64,000 bases of DNA from Silicimonas sp. (GTDB lineage Bacteria; Pseudomonadota; Alphaproteobacteria; Rhodobacterales; Rhodobacteraceae), in assembly GCA_022819605.1 (NCBI GenBank), contig JAJEGW010000061.1, forward strand, positions 40,570 to 104,569, given 5' to 3'. Of the stretch, positions 7,332 to 17,599 are shown piece by piece; the stretch's first letter is position 1; each line of letters opens with the position of its first letter. A program made the translations under genes and the position numbers. Below the pieces are notes generated by a model. It saw only the letters and a program-made list of their open reading frames with translations, was not told the DNA's origin and searched no databases.

Positions 7332-8063
7332 TCACGCCCGGTCCTGAACGATCGTGTAGGTCCCCTCGCCCGAGATAATGCCTCGAAACCCGCCCGGCTC
7401 GTCGAGAGAAAACACGATGATCGGAAGCCCGTTGTCGCGCGCAAGCGCAACGGCGGAAGCGTCCATGACTTTCAGGTTCTTCGCCAGAACGTCGTCGTAG
7501 CTGATCTTGTCGTATCGCCTGGCGTCCGAATGCTTGGCGGGATCCTTGTCATAGACGCCGTCAACCAAGGTTCCCTTGAAGATTGCCTGGCACGACATTT
7601 CCGTTGCGCGCAGCGTCGCCGCGGTATCGGTGGTAAAGTATGGATTGCCGGTGCCTGCGGCGAATATGCAAACCCTCTTCTTCTCGAGGTGCCTGACGGC
7701 CCGCCTGCGAATGTAGGGCTCCGCGACCTCGTCCATGCGAATCGCCGAAATCACCCTGGTGTGGATGCCAAGCACCTCCAGCGCGGACTGCATGGCCAGG
7801 GCGTTCATGACCGTGGCAAGCATGCCCATGTAATCTGCAGTTGTCCGCTCCATTCCCTGGGCTGAGCCTTGCAGTCCCCGGAAAATGTTGCCGCCGCCGA
7901 TCACCATGCACACTTCGGCACCAAGCTCGTGAACCGAACTCACTTCCTCGGCGATTTTCGCAACGGTCGGCGGATGAAGCCCGAATCCCTGATCGCCCAT
8001 CAGCGCCTCGCCGGATATCTTCAGCAGCACGCGGGAATAGGCGGGATCGTTGGGCTTGCTCAT
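7332..8063 (-). CDS. pyrH: UMP kinase
   Basis: A 243-residue amino-acid-kinase-fold enzyme that phosphorylates UMP to UDP in pyrimidine synthesis. Motifs are [11 protein letters not shown] at the start, [40 protein letters not shown] and the DGVYDKDP segment, all typical of bacterial PyrH. The ATG at 8063 is preceded by GAGGACAAGC, which decides it over longer in-frame starts. In many bacteria pyrH sits with frr and tsf; here it faces miaA divergently with only 43 bases between starts. Confidence 0.97.
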   Translation of the reverse strand: MSKPNDPAYSRVLLKISGEALMGDQGFGLHPPTVAKIAEEVSSVHELGAEVCMVIGGGNIFRGLQGSAQGMERTTADYMGMLATVMNALAMQSALEVLGIHTRVISAIRMDEVAEPYIRRRAVRHLEKKRVCIFAAGTGNPYFTTDTAATLRATEMSCQAIFKGTLVDGVYDKDPAKHSDARRYDKISYDDVLAKNLKVMDASAVALARDNGLPIIVFSLDEPGGFRGIISGEGTYTIVQDRA

Positions 8064-8106
8064 GTTGCTTGTCCTCGCGTGCTCTCGCTTTGCTTCGGGC
8101 GCGAAA

Positions 8107-9039
8107 ATGTCCGAAAACTCCGGAATGTTCAACGAGGGATCACTGAGCGGCATCCTGGACCGGATCGACCCGGATCGTCCGGTCCTGATCACTGGCCCGA
8201 CCGCAAGCGGAAAGTCAGCGCTTGCAATGGCAATCGCGGCACGAACCGGAGGTCCGGTCATCAACGCCGACGCCATGCAGGTCTTTGCCGACTGGCAAAT
8301 TCTCACTGCCAGGCCTTCAGCTGAAGCCGAGTCAAGGGTGCCGCATGCGCTCTACGGCCACGTGCCAGGCCACCTCGAATACTCCGTGGGAAGATGGCTC
8401 CGCGATCTTGCACCGCTTCTTGGCGGCCCGACGCCCGTGATCGTCGGGGGCACGGGCCTTTACTTCACCGCCCTGACCGAGGGACTGGCCCCGATTCCCG
8501 AGATCCCAGATGAAGTGCGGCGCAACGCGATGGAACGAGTCGCTTCGGAAGGCATCGACGCGCTTCTGCGCGAACTGGATCCCGGAACCAGGGCGCGAAT
8601 CGATGAGCTCAACCCCATGCGCGTTCAGCGCGCGTGGGAAGTGCTGACGGCGACCGGTCGCGGGCTGACCGCGTGGCAGGACGAAACAGCCCCCCCGCTC
8701 CTGCCGCTGTCCAGTGCGACGACGATTCTCATCGACACGCCAAAGGACTGGCTCAATGAGCAAATCGAGAGGCGCTTCGCGCAGATGCTCTCGAACGGCC
8801 TCCTTGACGAAGTGCGCACGAACGCACCTGCCTGGCATCCCGCTCGCCCGTCGGCGAAAGCCATCGGCGCTGCGGAACTGATTGCGCACGTGCGCGGAGA
8901 GAAGTCACTGGACGATGCGCGCATGGCGGCCATCGTAGCCACGAGGCAGTTCGCGAAGCGTCAGCGCAGCTGGTTTCGCAGCCGAATGTCAGGGTGGCAA
9001 ACCATGCGCCTGCCGCCCGGGACGGGTGCCTCTGCCTGA
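8107..9039 (+). CDS. miaA: tRNA dimethylallyltransferase
   Basis: A 310-residue enzyme that adds an isopentenyl group to A37 of tRNAs reading UNN codons. The P-loop [10 protein letters not shown] lies at about residues 30-39, followed by INADAMQVF, the GGTGLYF block, and the C-terminal KAIGAAEL and [14 protein letters not shown] segments. The variation from the usual DSxQVYR to DAMQVF is common in alphaproteobacteria. A start at 8125 is also possible because neither ATG has a strong ribosome-binding site. It is divergent from pyrH and convergent with the M42 peptidase gene. Confidence 0.95.
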   Translation: MSENSGMFNEGSLSGILDRIDPDRPVLITGPTASGKSALAMAIAARTGGPVINADAMQVFADWQILTARPSAEAESRVPHALYGHVPGHLEYSVGRWLRDLAPLLGGPTPVIVGGTGLYFTALTEGLAPIPEIPDEVRRNAMERVASEGIDALLRELDPGTRARIDELNPMRVQRAWEVLTATGRGLTAWQDETAPPLLPLSSATTILIDTPKDWLNEQIERRFAQMLSNGLLDEVRTNAPAWHPARPSAKAIGAAELIAHVRGEKSLDDARMAAIVATRQFAKRQRSWFRSRMSGWQTMRLPPGTGASA

Positions 9040-9087
9040 AGGCGGCATTGCTGCCGCTCGGGCAGCCACCGCATTGCCTGGCTGCGT

Positions 9088-10119
9088 TCAATTTGCCTTG
9101 AGGTACGCCACAAGTATGTCCCGCGCAGCCTGCAGGTCGCTCTTTTCGACCATTTCCGTTACGGTGTGGATGTATCTTGTGCCGACCACGATCCCGACGG
9201 CGCGGGCACCGGATGCCGCTTGCTGCGCGGCGGCTCCGTCCTGCCCTCCCGAGCGCAGCATGGTGCGCTGGTAGGGAATCTTCTCCTTCTCGGCCAGGGC
9301 CGCAAATTCCTCCGCAAGCGCCTTGTCGGCGATGAAGGAACCGTCTCGCAGATGCAGGCCGAACCCCTTGCCTTGCTCTGTCGTGCGATCCTGCTCGGGC
9401 ACGCCCGGCGTATCGCAGGCAAGCGTCGTGTCGATTCCGATGCCGATGTCGGGCTTTACCCGGAACGCTGCGGTACGCGCACCTCTGAGCCCCACTTCCT
9501 CCTGCGTCGTGAAGACCACGTGGATCTCGGACCTGGTCTTGAACTTCCCGAGCCCGCGCACCGCCTCGATGCCGAGCCAGCAGGCAATCCGGTTGTCGAG
9601 CGCCTTCGAAACCACCTTGTCGCCAAGTTCCAGAAACGGCTCGTCCATCACGACCATGTCGCCGACCTTGACGACGTCCTTGGCTCGCTTGCCTAGGCCT
9701 GTATCAATGAAGAACTCGTGAGGCTGCGGAATCTTCTTCCTGTCCTCGGGAGAGGATATGTGAACCGGCCGTCCGCCCGGGTTCATGACAGCCTTGAGAT
9801 CTTCCTTGCCCGTGCAGACGAGAACCCTGCGCGAAAAAAGGTTCCTGGGATCGAACCCGCCCAAGGTCTGGAGATACAGGAATCCCCCTTTCGAGATGTG
9901 GCTCACCAGGAACCCGATCTCGTCCATGTGACAGAGAAGCATGATCTTCTTCGGGTTCTTCGACTTGCCCCTCCTGACGCAATGCAGCGACCCCATGGAA
10001 TCGGTGTTTACCTCGTCAAAAAGCGGCTTGGCCTCCTGTTCGATCTTGCCGCGTACGCGTTCCTCATGGCCCGGCACGCCGGGGGTTTCGCACAAGGTCT
10101 TGAGAAGAGTGATGTTCAT
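9088..10119 (-). CDS. M42 family metallopeptidase (glutamyl/deblocking aminopeptidase-like)
   Basis: A 343-residue di-metal aminopeptidase of the TET/FrvX/YsdC type. Metal-ligand regions are LLCHMDEIGF (His and Asp), ALDNRIACW (Asp), TQEEVGLRGA (catalytic Glu and ligand Glu), GIDTT (Asp) and the C-terminal RYIHT (His). The ATG at 10119, with AGCAGGCTC before it, gives the start MNITLLKTLCETPGVPGHEE, the usual beginning of the family. Probable role is cytoplasmic trimming of peptides. It stands alone; no peptide importer is adjacent. Confidence 0.92.
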   Translation of the reverse strand: MNITLLKTLCETPGVPGHEERVRGKIEQEAKPLFDEVNTDSMGSLHCVRRGKSKNPKKIMLLCHMDEIGFLVSHISKGGFLYLQTLGGFDPRNLFSRRVLVCTGKEDLKAVMNPGGRPVHISSPEDRKKIPQPHEFFIDTGLGKRAKDVVKVGDMVVMDEPFLELGDKVVSKALDNRIACWLGIEAVRGLGKFKTRSEIHVVFTTQEEVGLRGARTAAFRVKPDIGIGIDTTLACDTPGVPEQDRTTEQGKGFGLHLRDGSFIADKALAEEFAALAEKEKIPYQRTMLRSGGQDGAAAQQAASGARAVGIVVGTRYIHTVTEMVEKSDLQAARDILVAYLKAN

Positions 10120-10249
10120 GAGCCTGCTTTCATTTCTGGTCAAGGCGATCAAATTGTGAATCGAGCGATTTGCAAGCACTTTCGCGAATGCAGCAAGCCC
10201 GGACTTTCCAGCGCGGCGTGCATGGCGCAGCGCGACGCAAACCGGTGCA

Positions 10250-12031
10250 TCAAAGCGGCCAGAAGAACGGGATCAGCAGCGATGCGAAAATGCCCGTCGA
10301 GAGGTTCAGCGGAATGCCGACCCGGAGGAAGTCCGTGAACCTGTACCCGCCGGGCCCGTAGACCATCATGTTGGTTTGGTAGCTGATTGGCGTGGCGAAC
10401 GTGGCGGAAGCGGCGATCATCACAGCGATGACGAGAGGGCGCGGATCCACCCCGATGGAATACGCGAGCCCGATGGCAACCGGCGTCACGACCACGGCCA
10501 CCGCGTGGTTTATTGTCTCCGACAGGACCGAGGTCACCAGGTAGATCGCCCAGACGATGAGGAACGGAGGAAGCGCCGCGACGAACGGCTCGATGGCAGA
10601 GACGATAAGCTGAATCGCGCCCGAGGTCTCGATCGCGGTGGCAACGGCAAGCATTGCAAAGATCAGGCCGAGAAGCCGGCCGTCTATGGTCGAGAATGCC
10701 TCGTCCGCATCAATGCAGCGGGTCAGCAGCACGACCGCCACTGCAACCATGGCGAGAAGCAGGATCGGCGCGGCGCCGATTGCCGCAAAGGCCACGATGC
10801 CTGCAAGCGTGCCAAGCGCCAGCGGCGCGTGCCCGCGCCTGAACGCCCGCGCCGTCGGCTCGGACACGTTGACAAGGCCGGTGTCGCTGGCCAGCCGGGC
10901 AATGTCCTCGGCAGCCCCTTCCAGAAGCAGGGTGTCGCCAACCCGGATCACGAGATCGTCGAGCTGTCGGCCAATGTTCTCGTTCCTGCGGTGGACCGCC
11001 AATGGATAGACCCCGTAGCGTCGCCGCAGCCTGAGATCCCCGAGCGAGCGTCCAACCAAGGTCGCTTGCGGCGTAATCAGGACTTCGACCGTCGAGGTCT
11101 TCCGTGACGAGAGCTTTTCGGCCAGCCGCACGTCCGGGTTGTCCTTGAGTCCAAGCAGTTCCTCCATCTGGGTGCGAACCACGACGCGGTCTCCTGCCTG
11201 CAGGCGAACGACATCCAGTTCCCGCCGGAGCGACGCGTCCCCCCGAAGAACATCGATCAGCCTGACGCCGCCTCGCTTGAAGAGATCGACCTTGGTCACT
11301 GCCTGTCCGATCAGCGCACTGTCCTCGGGAAGCGCGATCTCCGTGAAGAACTTCATCTTTGACTTGTCTCCAAGAAGCGTCCCCATGCTCGCGCGATCCG
11401 GCAAAAGGCGTGGCCCCAGGAAACGCAGGTAGATGCCGCCCCAGACGACCAGGATGACCGCCACGGGGGTCACCTCGAAGATGGTGAAGGGCTCCATTCC
11501 TCCTGCCCGCGCAACGCCGTCAACGAGAAGGTTCGTCGACGTGCCGATCAGCGTGCAGGTGCCGCCGAAAATCGCCATGTAGGAAAGCGGGATCAGCAGC
11601 TTGGACGACGAGATCTTCAGCTTCCGCGCCAGCTGGACGAAGACCGGGATCATCACGAGAACAACGGGCGTGTTGTTGACGAAGGCCGAGGCGACGACAA
11701 CGAGGGCCATGAGCGCGCCGATCGCCATGGCCGGACTGTCGTCTGCCTTGGATTCGGCGAGCCTCGTGAACCATTCCAGCGCGCCTGTCCTCACAAGGGC
11801 GCCCATCACGATGAACATGGCCGCGATCGTCCATGGCGCCGGGTTGGCGAGGACATGAACCGCCTCTTCGTAGGGAAGCAGGCCGAGCACCAGGAGCGCT
11901 CCCGCTCCTGCGATGGCTGTGACCTCCGGCGGGTAGACTTCGCGAATGAACAGCGCGAACATCACGGCCACGACCACGAGCGTCACGATCGCAGGCGCGT
12001 CCGGGTGCAGATTTGCGAGTGCAACCATCAT
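10250..12031 (-). CDS. SLC13/DASS-family anion transporter with two RCK_C (TrkA-C) domains
   Basis: A 593-residue inner-membrane carrier. Two transmembrane halves flank two soluble TrkA-C domains (about residues 205-375), the layout of sulfate/phosphate-type DASS proteins. The SNARE-like motif of the family is seen as AFVNNTPVVLVMIP in the first half and SETINHAVAVVVTP in the second. TSTNLLVDG and SYQTNMMVYGPGGY are the conserved Asn-containing loops. The ATG at 12031 overlaps the stop of the upstream DMT gene (ATGA), so they are co-transcribed. Substrate cannot be decided; sulfate, phosphate or an organosulfonate are candidates. Confidence 0.9.
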   Translation of the reverse strand: MMVALANLHPDAPAIVTLVVVAVMFALFIREVYPPEVTAIAGAGALLVLGLLPYEEAVHVLANPAPWTIAAMFIVMGALVRTGALEWFTRLAESKADDSPAMAIGALMALVVVASAFVNNTPVVLVMIPVFVQLARKLKISSSKLLIPLSYMAIFGGTCTLIGTSTNLLVDGVARAGGMEPFTIFEVTPVAVILVVWGGIYLRFLGPRLLPDRASMGTLLGDKSKMKFFTEIALPEDSALIGQAVTKVDLFKRGGVRLIDVLRGDASLRRELDVVRLQAGDRVVVRTQMEELLGLKDNPDVRLAEKLSSRKTSTVEVLITPQATLVGRSLGDLRLRRRYGVYPLAVHRRNENIGRQLDDLVIRVGDTLLLEGAAEDIARLASDTGLVNVSEPTARAFRRGHAPLALGTLAGIVAFAAIGAAPILLLAMVAVAVVLLTRCIDADEAFSTIDGRLLGLIFAMLAVATAIETSGAIQLIVSAIEPFVAALPPFLIVWAIYLVTSVLSETINHAVAVVVTPVAIGLAYSIGVDPRPLVIAVMIAASATFATPISYQTNMMVYGPGGYRFTDFLRVGIPLNLSTGIFASLLIPFFWPL

Positions 12032-12960
12032 TGCCGTTTTTCCCCGCTTTCCGGCCTTCCCGCAAGCGTCCCGGCTTCCGAACCCGGCTGGACGAGGAAT
12101 ACTCCCACCAGCATCAGGCTTATGGCGGCCCAGATCCAGCCAGAATAGATCTCGCCAAGAATCAACATCGCCCAGAAGACGCCGAACCCGGTGACGAGGT
12201 AGCTCACCTGGATTGCAAACAGTGCACCGGCCCTCCCGACCATCCAGACATAGAGGCAGTAAGCCATCACGTGAACAAGCGAGACCGCAAGAAGCGCCAT
12301 GTCCGGTAGTGCCCAAGGCGGCCTCGGGTCGATGAACTGTCCAGTCGCCTGCGCAAGCGGGAAGGTGATCGCGGAACCAAAGACCAGGGCGCCAAAAAGC
12401 GCGTCCACCGGATCGAGTCCCGCCGTGCCCCACTTTGCAATCAGGTTGCCTTCGAGCCCGTAGAAGAATGGCGCGATCAGCGCGAGCGGCACGAAGGCGA
12501 CCATTGCACGCTCGGGAAGGCTCGCTTCCGGACCCACGATCAGGAGAACGCCCGCAAGACCCAGGCACAGGCCAAGCAGCCGGGACAGCACGAAACGCTC
12601 GATCCCGAATGCAAGGGCAATCGGGAAGGCGAACATCGGCACGAACGACAACAGGACTGACACGAGGCCAGCCGGCAGGTGCCGAATTGCCTCGTAGCTC
12701 GCAGAATTCGGGATGACCGTGCCGACCAGCGCGAGCTGGAGATAGACGAAGAGAGCCGGGGCGTCCCGGCGAATCCGACGTCGGCGAACGGCCTGCAGAA
12801 TGCCCAGGACAACCGCTCCGATCGTCATTTGCCAGAAGACTAGCCCGAACTGACGGTAGCCCTCGCTCACGGCGATCTTGGCCAGCGGCTGGGTCAATCC
12901 CCAGCCGGCACCGGCAAGCAGCAACGCCAGAAACGGCAGGATCAGGTTGCGGGGCATCAA
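12028..12960 (-). CDS. EamA/DMT-superfamily transporter
   Basis: A 310-residue membrane protein with ten predicted helices in two EamA repeats. The start LALLLAGAGWGLTQPLAKIA and the end of repeat two GVFWAMLILGEIYSGWIWAA are typical. Such proteins export or import metabolites such as amino acids. It sits between the YmdB-type gene (2 bases between stop and start) and the SLC13 gene (4-base overlap), forming a three-gene unit. The substrate is unknown. Confidence 0.9.
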   Translation of the reverse strand: MMPRNLILPFLALLLAGAGWGLTQPLAKIAVSEGYRQFGLVFWQMTIGAVVLGILQAVRRRRIRRDAPALFVYLQLALVGTVIPNSASYEAIRHLPAGLVSVLLSFVPMFAFPIALAFGIERFVLSRLLGLCLGLAGVLLIVGPEASLPERAMVAFVPLALIAPFFYGLEGNLIAKWGTAGLDPVDALFGALVFGSAITFPLAQATGQFIDPRPPWALPDMALLAVSLVHVMAYCLYVWMVGRAGALFAIQVSYLVTGFGVFWAMLILGEIYSGWIWAAISLMLVGVFLVQPGSEAGTLAGRPESGEKRQ

Positions 12961-12962
12961 CC

Positions 12963-13772
12963 TCAGGACGGAGGCGCGAGGACGCCGCCTTCTCGCACCG
13001 GCGCTACGTCCAGGGCCTTTCCGGTGCCATCATCGGTTGTGACCAGGGCGCCGCACAGCGTTGCCTCGCCCAGCGCGGCCTGGAAGCGGCCCTTTCTCAT
13101 GCCGGTCACGAAACGGCCAAGCGGCTCTTCCTTGGCCATTCCGATCACCGAGTTGTAGTCGCCGCACATTCCGGCGTCCGTCATGTAGGCCGTGCCGCCA
13201 GGCAGGATCATCGCGTCGGCCGTGGGCACATGCGTATGCGAACCGAGAACGGCACTGGCACGCCCGTCGCAAAAATGGCCCATCGCCATCTTCTCGGACG
13301 TGGCCTCGCAGTGAATGTCGACGAGACTTGCGTGAACGGCGCCGCCAAGCGGAAACCTGTTCAGGATCTCGTCGATGGCCGAGAACGGATTGTCATAAGG
13401 GCGGTTCATGAAGACCTGGCCGAGAACCTGGGCCACGAGCACCTTCCGGCCCCTTCCGGCGTCGAACACCTTGGCGCCTGCGCCCGGCGCGGCTTTCGAA
13501 AAGTTCAGGGGACGGAGAATGCGCGGCTCGCGCTCGATACCTGACAGCATGTCGCGCTGGTCGAACGCGTGATCGCCCAGGGTCAGCACATCGGCACCTG
13601 CCTTGAGCAGCGAGGCCGCATGTTCCGGAGAGACTCCGAGGCCGGAGGTCGCGTTTTCGCAATTGACCACCACGAAGTCTGCTTGCAGGCGCGCCCGCAA
13701 GCTACCGAGCCGCTCGACAACCGCTTTGCGCCCGGATCGCCCCATCACGTCGCCAAGATACAGGATTTTCAT
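12963..13772 (-). CDS. YmdB-family (TIGR00282) metallophosphoesterase
   Basis: A 269-residue calcineurin-like phosphoesterase. Metal sites visible are LYLGDVMGRSGR (Asp), VVNCENAT (Asn/Glu), TLGDHAFDQ (Asp, His), HCEATSEK and GSHTHVPTAD (His). YmdB of Bacillus is a 2',3'-cyclic mononucleotide phosphodiesterase. The ATG at 13772 starting MKILYLGDVMGRSG is preferred over an upstream in-frame codon because the family begins exactly there. It is first in a short operon with the DMT and SLC13 genes. Confidence 0.93.
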   Translation of the reverse strand: MKILYLGDVMGRSGRKAVVERLGSLRARLQADFVVVNCENATSGLGVSPEHAASLLKAGADVLTLGDHAFDQRDMLSGIEREPRILRPLNFSKAAPGAGAKVFDAGRGRKVLVAQVLGQVFMNRPYDNPFSAIDEILNRFPLGGAVHASLVDIHCEATSEKMAMGHFCDGRASAVLGSHTHVPTADAMILPGGTAYMTDAGMCGDYNSVIGMAKEEPLGRFVTGMRKGRFQAALGEATLCGALVTTDDGTGKALDVAPVREGGVLAPPS

Positions 13773-13968
13773 GCCCTTGCCTCTAGATTGATGATTCCTA
13801 CAAGGCAAGACGTCGATGTGTCCTTGACCGCAGGTAGCACATCACCCGGACAAACGGCCGAACCGATTTTTCTTTTGTCGGCGGAATCGCACCTACGAAC
13901 GCGTTGACTGGCGCGATCGTTTCCGACCTAACGGGCCGCCATGAACCGTTGTGATTGTGAACCACGCT

Positions 13969-14535
13969 TCACGCGAACTGCCTGATCCCAGACTCCGTGA
14001 CGACCAGGTCGAGAAGCTGGTCAGTCGCCTCACGCGGCACGTCGCGACATTCCTGGATGTCGTAGGCAAACCCGATTGCGGTCACGTTGTCACGCGAACG
14101 CAGTGCCTCCAACGTCCTGTCGTAATGGCCACCACCATAGCCAAGGCGGCCACCCGTGCTGTCGAAGGCAAGCAGCGGCACGATCAGGATGGACGGCACA
14201 AGTTCGACCCGATCCCGCGGAATGGCAGCGCCAAAGGCGCCCTCGATCAGTGCCGCGCCGGGCATCCACCGGCGAAACTTCAAGGCTTGATCCTTGCCCT
14301 GCACCACGGGAAGACAAAGCTCGTGAGATCCGGCTAGTGCATGCATTGCAGACCGAGGGTCGATTTCGGTGCGGATTGGCCAGTAGCCCGAGACCGTCAG
14401 CCCGGTTGCATCCCGAACCGCGGCAACAAGATGCTCGCACGCAGCATCCGCGTCACTTGGACTTGCCCCTTCACGACGGCGCGACGCTGCCTTGCGCATT
14501 CTGGCCTTCTTGGCCTTCAGGTTCGCCACGTTCAC
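13969..14535 (-). CDS. 5-formyltetrahydrofolate cyclo-ligase
   Basis: A 188-residue folate enzyme that converts 5-formyl-THF to 5,10-methenyl-THF. Motifs are SGYWPIRTEIDPR, KFRRWMPG, the VPLLAFDSTGGRLGYGGGHY block (ATP/substrate site) and a C-terminal DLVVTESG. Start is a GTG at 14535 overlapping the mgtE stop (GTGA). In many proteobacteria this gene follows the 6S RNA, but here it is coupled to mgtE and no 6S-like sequence fits upstream. Bases 13773-13968 downstream hold no recognisable gene. Confidence 0.93.
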   Translation of the reverse strand: MNVANLKAKKARMRKAASRRREGASPSDADAACEHLVAAVRDATGLTVSGYWPIRTEIDPRSAMHALAGSHELCLPVVQGKDQALKFRRWMPGAALIEGAFGAAIPRDRVELVPSILIVPLLAFDSTGGRLGYGGGHYDRTLEALRSRDNVTAIGFAYDIQECRDVPREATDQLLDLVVTESGIRQFA

Positions 14536-15920
14536 AGGAGCACCAAGGAAGCCAGGCCAAGAAACGTAAAAAACCCGACAACGTCGGTGACCGTCGTGAC
14601 AAAACTTCCAGATGCGAGTGCCGGGTCGATCCGCACCCTATCGAGCGCGATAGGCACGAGAACGCCGGAAAACCCGGCCACGACCAGATTCACGATCATT
14701 GCGACTCCGATGACGACACCGAGCAGCGGGGAGCCGAACCAGGCGTAGCCTACTGCCCCCATGATCACGGCGAAGAGCCCGCCGTTTAGAAACCCTGCCT
14801 GGCTTTCCCGCCAGATGACCCTGAGCGCGTTCGAACTTGTCAGGTCGCGCTTTGCCAGGGCCCTAACCGCCACCGTCATTGACTGCGTCGCGGCATTTCC
14901 GCCCATGGACGCCACGATCGGCATGAGAACCGCAAGCGCGACGACGGCCAGCAGGACGTCCTCGAACTGCGCAATCACGATCGAGGCGATGATCGAGGTG
15001 ACAAGGTTCACCGCCAGCCACGGGAACCTGCGCCAGACGATCGTGACGGTTGACGTCGACAGGCTTTCTTCGCCGACCCCCGCAAGCCGGAACACGTCCT
15101 CTTCGTGCTCCTCGTCCAGCACGGCCATGGCATCATCGATAGTGATCACGCCTGCAAGCCGGCCTGACGCGTCAACCACCGGGGCCGAGATCAGGTGGTA
15201 CTGGTTGAAGGCGTAGGCGACGTCACCCTCGTCCTCATCGACACGAAACGTCCGGAAACTGTCCTCGGTGATCGTGGAAAGAGGCACGTCGCGGCGCGAG
15301 GACATGACCCGTCCCAAGGTCACGTAGCCGACCGGCTCGTGGCGCGGGTCGACGAGCATGATGTGGTAGAACTGTTCCGGCAGGTCATCGCGTTCGCGCA
15401 AGTGATCGATGGCGTCGCCGACCTGCCAATGCTCCGGGGCCGTTACCACTTCACGCTGCATGAGGCGGCCGGCGGAGTCCTCCGGAAAGGACAGCGACTG
15501 CTCAACCGCAATTCGGTCACCTGTGTCCAGTGCGTCGAGGATCACCTCCTGCTGCGGCTCTCCAAGATCTTCCAGGATGTCGACAACGTCATCCGATTCG
15601 AGTTCGCGGACCGCATCCGCCAACTGCTTGTCAGGGAGGAACTCGATGACGCCCTCACGGATGTCCTCGTCGATTTCCGAAAGGACCTCGCCGTCGATCA
15701 GGTGGCCGGCCAGCACCAGCAGTTCGCGGCGCCGGCCATCGTCAAGCTGTTCCACGAGGTCCGCGACATCCGCGGGATGAAGCGGGTCGAAGAGCTCTGC
15801 GAGGCGATCCGCGTCTCCAGCCGCCAAAGCCAGCTGGACCTGGGACACGAGACTGCGGTTGAGCGCGTATTCGTCTTCGCCGTGCTCTTCACCCGCTCTT
15901 TGCGAGGTCTGATCATCCAT
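14532..15920 (-). CDS. mgtE: Magnesium transporter MgtE
   Basis: A 462-residue Mg2+ channel. Residues of about 25-140 form the MgtE N domain (LFDPLHPADVADLVEQLD and SDDVVDILEDL). Two CBS domains follow (about 145-265, with ITIDDAMAVLDEEHEED). The C-terminal pore has five helices, with MPIVASMGGNAATQSMTVAV and the final PALASGSFVTTVTDVVGFFTF. All acidic sensor regions seem present. It shares a 4-base overlap with the folate gene downstream. No known magnesium riboswitch fold was found in the 140 bases upstream. Confidence 0.96.
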   Translation of the reverse strand: MDDQTSQRAGEEHGEDEYALNRSLVSQVQLALAAGDADRLAELFDPLHPADVADLVEQLDDGRRRELLVLAGHLIDGEVLSEIDEDIREGVIEFLPDKQLADAVRELESDDVVDILEDLGEPQQEVILDALDTGDRIAVEQSLSFPEDSAGRLMQREVVTAPEHWQVGDAIDHLRERDDLPEQFYHIMLVDPRHEPVGYVTLGRVMSSRRDVPLSTITEDSFRTFRVDEDEGDVAYAFNQYHLISAPVVDASGRLAGVITIDDAMAVLDEEHEEDVFRLAGVGEESLSTSTVTIVWRRFPWLAVNLVTSIIASIVIAQFEDVLLAVVALAVLMPIVASMGGNAATQSMTVAVRALAKRDLTSSNALRVIWRESQAGFLNGGLFAVIMGAVGYAWFGSPLLGVVIGVAMIVNLVVAGFSGVLVPIALDRVRIDPALASGSFVTTVTDVVGFFTFLGLASLVLL

Positions 15921-16060
15921 GGCATCGCCTCCTGTCGCAATCTAGCGCGCACATTAGCATCCGGCGCAGTTCGGCAACAGCGACGTCCCTTCAAGAACGG
16001 CAATCGCCGTCGTCGAAGAGTGGTCCCGGCCTGACCTATTTCAGGACCGGATCGGGGCTC

Positions 16061-17020
16061 CTAGATCTGGCCGACTTTCTTCAGGCGGGCGTCGCGCAGC
16101 CGGGCAAAATCATCGCCGGCATGATAGGACGAACGCGTCAGTGGCGTCGCGGACACCATGAGGAATCCCTTGCCATAAGCTGCCCTTTCGTAACCGGCAA
16201 ACTCCTCGGGCGTCACGAACCTGTCGACCCGGTGATGCTTGCGGGTTGGCTGCAGGTACTGACCGATCGTCAGGAAATCCACGTCCGCCGCACGCATGTC
16301 GTCCATGACCTGGAGCACGGACTGCCTGTCCTCGCCCAAGCCGACCATGATGCCCGACTTGGTGAACATGGAAGGGTCCAGCTCCTTCACGCGTTGCAGC
16401 AGCCTAAGGGAATGGAAATACCGTGCCCCGGGGCGGACCTCGGGATAGAGGCCAGGAACCGTCTCGAGATTGTGATTGAACACGTCTGGCCGCGAATCGA
16501 CTACGGCCTCGAGCGCGGAAGGCGCACATTTCAGGAAATCCGGAGTCAGGATCTCGATGGTCGTGTCAGGAGACCGCCGCCGGATCGCGCGAACGGTGCG
16601 CGCAAAATGCTCCGCTCCGCCGTCCTCGACGTCATCGCGGTCAACCGACGTCACCACCACGTGCTTGAGGCCGAGTTTCTGCACGGCATCCGCAACTCGA
16701 CCGGGCTCGAAGGCATCGAGCCCCTCCGGGGGCTTTCCGGTTGCGACGTTGCAAAACGTGCAGGCCCTCGTGCAGACCTCGCCCATGATCATCATCGTGG
16801 CGTGGCCTTGGCTCCAGCACTCGCCCACGTTGGGGCAGCCCGCTTCCTCGCAGACGGTTACGAGACCATGCTCGCGCATGATGTTCCGAGTCCTGGCATA
16901 GCCCTGACCCGCCGGTGCCTTGACGCGAATCCAGTCCGGCTTCTTCGGCTGGCCGCTGTCCTGACGACGCGCCTTTTCGGGATGACGCTGGCCGGGGATC
17001 TTCAGGTCTCTGACACTCAT
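16061..17020 (-). CDS. lipA: Lipoyl synthase
   Basis: A 319-residue radical-SAM enzyme that inserts sulfur into octanoyl groups on lipoyl domains. The auxiliary cluster motif is [12 protein letters not shown] and the radical-SAM motif is [15 protein letters not shown] and the [19 protein letters not shown] block are typical, and the C-terminal SSYHAGDDF contains the conserved serines. Start ATG 17020 gives the usual [17 protein letters not shown]; an upstream in-frame codon would add an unrelated tail. sufE lies upstream in the same orientation, linking it to Fe-S supply. Confidence 0.97.
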   Translation of the reverse strand: MSVRDLKIPGQRHPEKARRQDSGQPKKPDWIRVKAPAGQGYARTRNIMREHGLVTVCEEAGCPNVGECWSQGHATMMIMGEVCTRACTFCNVATGKPPEGLDAFEPGRVADAVQKLGLKHVVVTSVDRDDVEDGGAEHFARTVRAIRRRSPDTTIEILTPDFLKCAPSALEAVVDSRPDVFNHNLETVPGLYPEVRPGARYFHSLRLLQRVKELDPSMFTKSGIMVGLGEDRQSVLQVMDDMRAADVDFLTIGQYLQPTRKHHRVDRFVTPEEFAGYERAAYGKGFLMVSATPLTRSSYHAGDDFARLRDARLKKVGQI

Positions 17021-17170
17021 CTCGGCTCCATCTGCCTGCGCGCCGCAATACCCGCAATGGAGCAGAAAGTCCAATCTTCATGAAGTCTTGCATGGCAGCC
17101 ATGCAGGAGGTGAATGCATCTCCGAAAGGTGCGGCTTTCGACCATGCCCGAAGGCAAATGCACGGGCGTC

Positions 17171-17599
17171 CTATTTCCCGCCGACGCTGCCGGCCAGTTC
17201 CTGGATCCGCTTCACCATGGAACGAAGGCCGTTCGAACGCTGCGACGTCAGGTGCTCCTCCAATCCAAGGCGATTCAGTTCGGCACGGGCGTCAACGTTC
17301 AGGACTTCTCGCACGCTCAATCCCGAAAACAGGGCCTTCAGAACCGCAATCAGCCCGCGCACGATCACAGCATCGCTCTCGCCTTCGAAGGTGAAGATCG
17401 CAGTGGCGCCCGTCCCTTCGACGTTCGGCACCAGCCAGACCTGGCTTGCGCAGCCCTCGACCTTCGTGGCCGGCACTTTCAGCGCCTCGTCCAGAGGAGA
17501 CATCGCCTTGCCCATATCGATGACGTGGCGATACCGATCCTGCCACTCGTCGAGGTAGTCGAAGGCATCCACGATTTCTTCGAATTCTTCCTGTGCCAT
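17171..17599 (-). CDS. sufE: SufE-family sulfur acceptor
   Basis: A 142-residue cytosolic protein that accepts persulfide from SufS and stimulates its desulfurase activity. The catalytic cysteine is Cys50 in KVEGCASQVWL. Other family features are the DEWQDRYRHVIDMGK helix and the GLRSMVKRI C-terminal helix. The ATG at 17599 starts MAQEEFEEIVD, matching the usual N-terminus. No other suf gene is in view, though lipA follows 150 bases downstream on the same strand. Confidence 0.95.
   Translation of the reverse strand: MAQEEFEEIVDAFDYLDEWQDRYRHVIDMGKAMSPLDEALKVPATKVEGCASQVWLVPNVEGTGATAIFTFEGESDAVIVRGLIAVLKALFSGLSVREVLNVDARAELNRLGLEEHLTSQRSNGLRSMVKRIQELAGSVGGK

Noticed and set aside
6774..7865. 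Plus-strand open frame of 363 codons
   Set aside because: It lies opposite dtd and pyrH, which are unmistakable, and its translation has no family features.
9040..9087. Hairpin GCGGCA/TGCCGC between convergent miaA and M42 genes as a terminator
   Set aside because: Stem of only six pairs without a T tract on either strand; not reported as a feature.
13773..13968. Possible 6S RNA near the 5-FCL gene
   Set aside because: It lies downstream of the gene and has no long imperfect hairpin with a central bubble.
15921..16060. Possible magnesium riboswitch before mgtE
   Set aside because: No recognisable M-box or ykoK fold; only an imperfect hairpin was found.
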